DNA of 64,000 nucleotides, taken from the NCBI GenBank assembly GCA_973895155.1, contig OZ316895.1, positions 22,630,001 through 22,694,000 on the forward strand, written 5' to 3'. Positions 63,693-64,000 of the stretch are shown here, piece by piece. How positions within the stretch are numbered: position 1 is the first letter of the stretch; the number at the start of each line of letters is the position of its first letter. Below the pieces are notes generated by a model. That model was not told where the DNA came from. It did not search any database and worked only from the letters and a program-made list of their open reading frames with translations. Made by a program: the position numbers and the translations under genes. The stretch is from Marsupella aquatica (taxonomy: Eukaryota > Marchantiophyta).

Positions 63693-63707
63693 CTGTAGTG
63701 TGCAACC

Positions 63708-64000
63708 ATGGCGGTGGCTGCATTTCGGAGAGTGAGGCAAGCGCAATGTATCCCCGCATTGTACCAATCAGTTCAACGGGCGCTTTATTCCACGGCCGTG
63801 GCTAACGAGGAGGTGTACACTAGATTTGGGAGCTCCAAGGACAAGTCTCATGTCTCATGGCCGAAGCAGCTCAATGAGGACCTGGCAGTGATCGACCCGG
63901 AAATTACAGACATCATAGAGAAGGAGAAGAACCGGCAATGGAAGGGGCTGGAGCTCATCCCTTCGGAGAATTTCACTTCGCTTTCAGTTATGCAGGCGGT
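63708..64000 (+). CDS. SHM: serine hydroxymethyltransferase, mitochondrial type, N-terminal part only
   Basis: The reading opens at an ATG in good context (CAACCATGGCG) and runs off the window after 97 codons. The first 30 or so residues ([20 protein letters not shown], then [12 protein letters not shown]) are rich in Arg, Ala and Ser without acids, typical of a mitochondrial presequence. The mature start is diagnostic of [48 protein letters not shown] is a PLP enzyme that interconverts serine plus tetrahydrofolate with glycine plus methylene-tetrahydrofolate. The mitochondrial plant form works with glycine decarboxylase in photorespiration. The PLP lysine and the remaining exons lie outside the window. 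Confidence 0.95.
   Translation, partial: MAVAAFRRVRQAQCIPALYQSVQRALYSTAVANEEVYTRFGSSKDKSHVSWPKQLNEDLAVIDPEITDIIEKEKNRQWKGLELIPSENFTSLSVMQA

Larger units (their letters stand above)
61789..63707. other. upstream region of SHMT
   Basis: It holds a 41-bp tandem duplication at 62655-62736, a C-rich patch at about 62895-62990, a direct 84-bp duplication at 63464-63631 and a GA run at 63651-63690 just before the SHMT start. No other gene is recognised. Confidence 0.5.

Overview
The window reads as nuclear DNA of a land plant or close streptophyte relative. It has spliced genes with GT..AG introns, a plastid fibrillin gene, a LEUNIG-type co-repressor, a plant-style beta-tubulin, a mitochondrial-type serine hydroxymethyltransferase, a His-Asp phosphorelay kinase, and long AT-rich intergenic DNA with Ty1/copia, SINE and MITE-like insertions. 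I cannot name the species. The compact LEUNIG gene and the PAS-type hybrid kinase are compatible with a non-seed plant, but that is inference.

Layout: 1-1556, unassigned DNA. 1557-6486, a decayed Ty1/copia element with its 3' LTR but no recognisable 5' LTR. 6487-11700, intergenic DNA with one solo LTR candidate. 11724-16199 (+), an MO25/CAB39-like scaffold gene assembled from eleven exons with matching phases. 18060-18854 (-), an intronless plastid-lipid-associated protein. About 20690-21215, a decayed extra copy of part of LEUNIG, lying about 5.5 kb upstream of the complete LEUNIG gene at 26315-29405 (+). 24153-24483, a solo LTR with a target-site duplication. 32166-32581, a SINE-like retroposon with a long duplication. 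35519-37143 (+), beta-tubulin in three exons. 41221-50630, a repeat-rich block: a minisatellite, a second solo LTR of the copia family, two degenerate repeat clusters, a near-perfect hairpin, four regularly spaced palindromes, a 956-bp TIR element and a tRNA-derived SINE. 52882-59315 (+), a hybrid histidine kinase with a very large insertion in its ATPase domain. 61502-61788, a MITE-like element. 63708-64000 (+), the start of an SHMT gene that runs off the window.

The genes do not form a pathway. They are separate, mostly housekeeping or regulatory plant genes: kinase scaffold, plastid lipid-associated protein, transcriptional co-repressor, cytoskeleton, phosphorelay signalling and one-carbon metabolism. 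Exon boundaries were read by eye from splice-site motifs, reading phase and family similarity. No alignment or database search was run.
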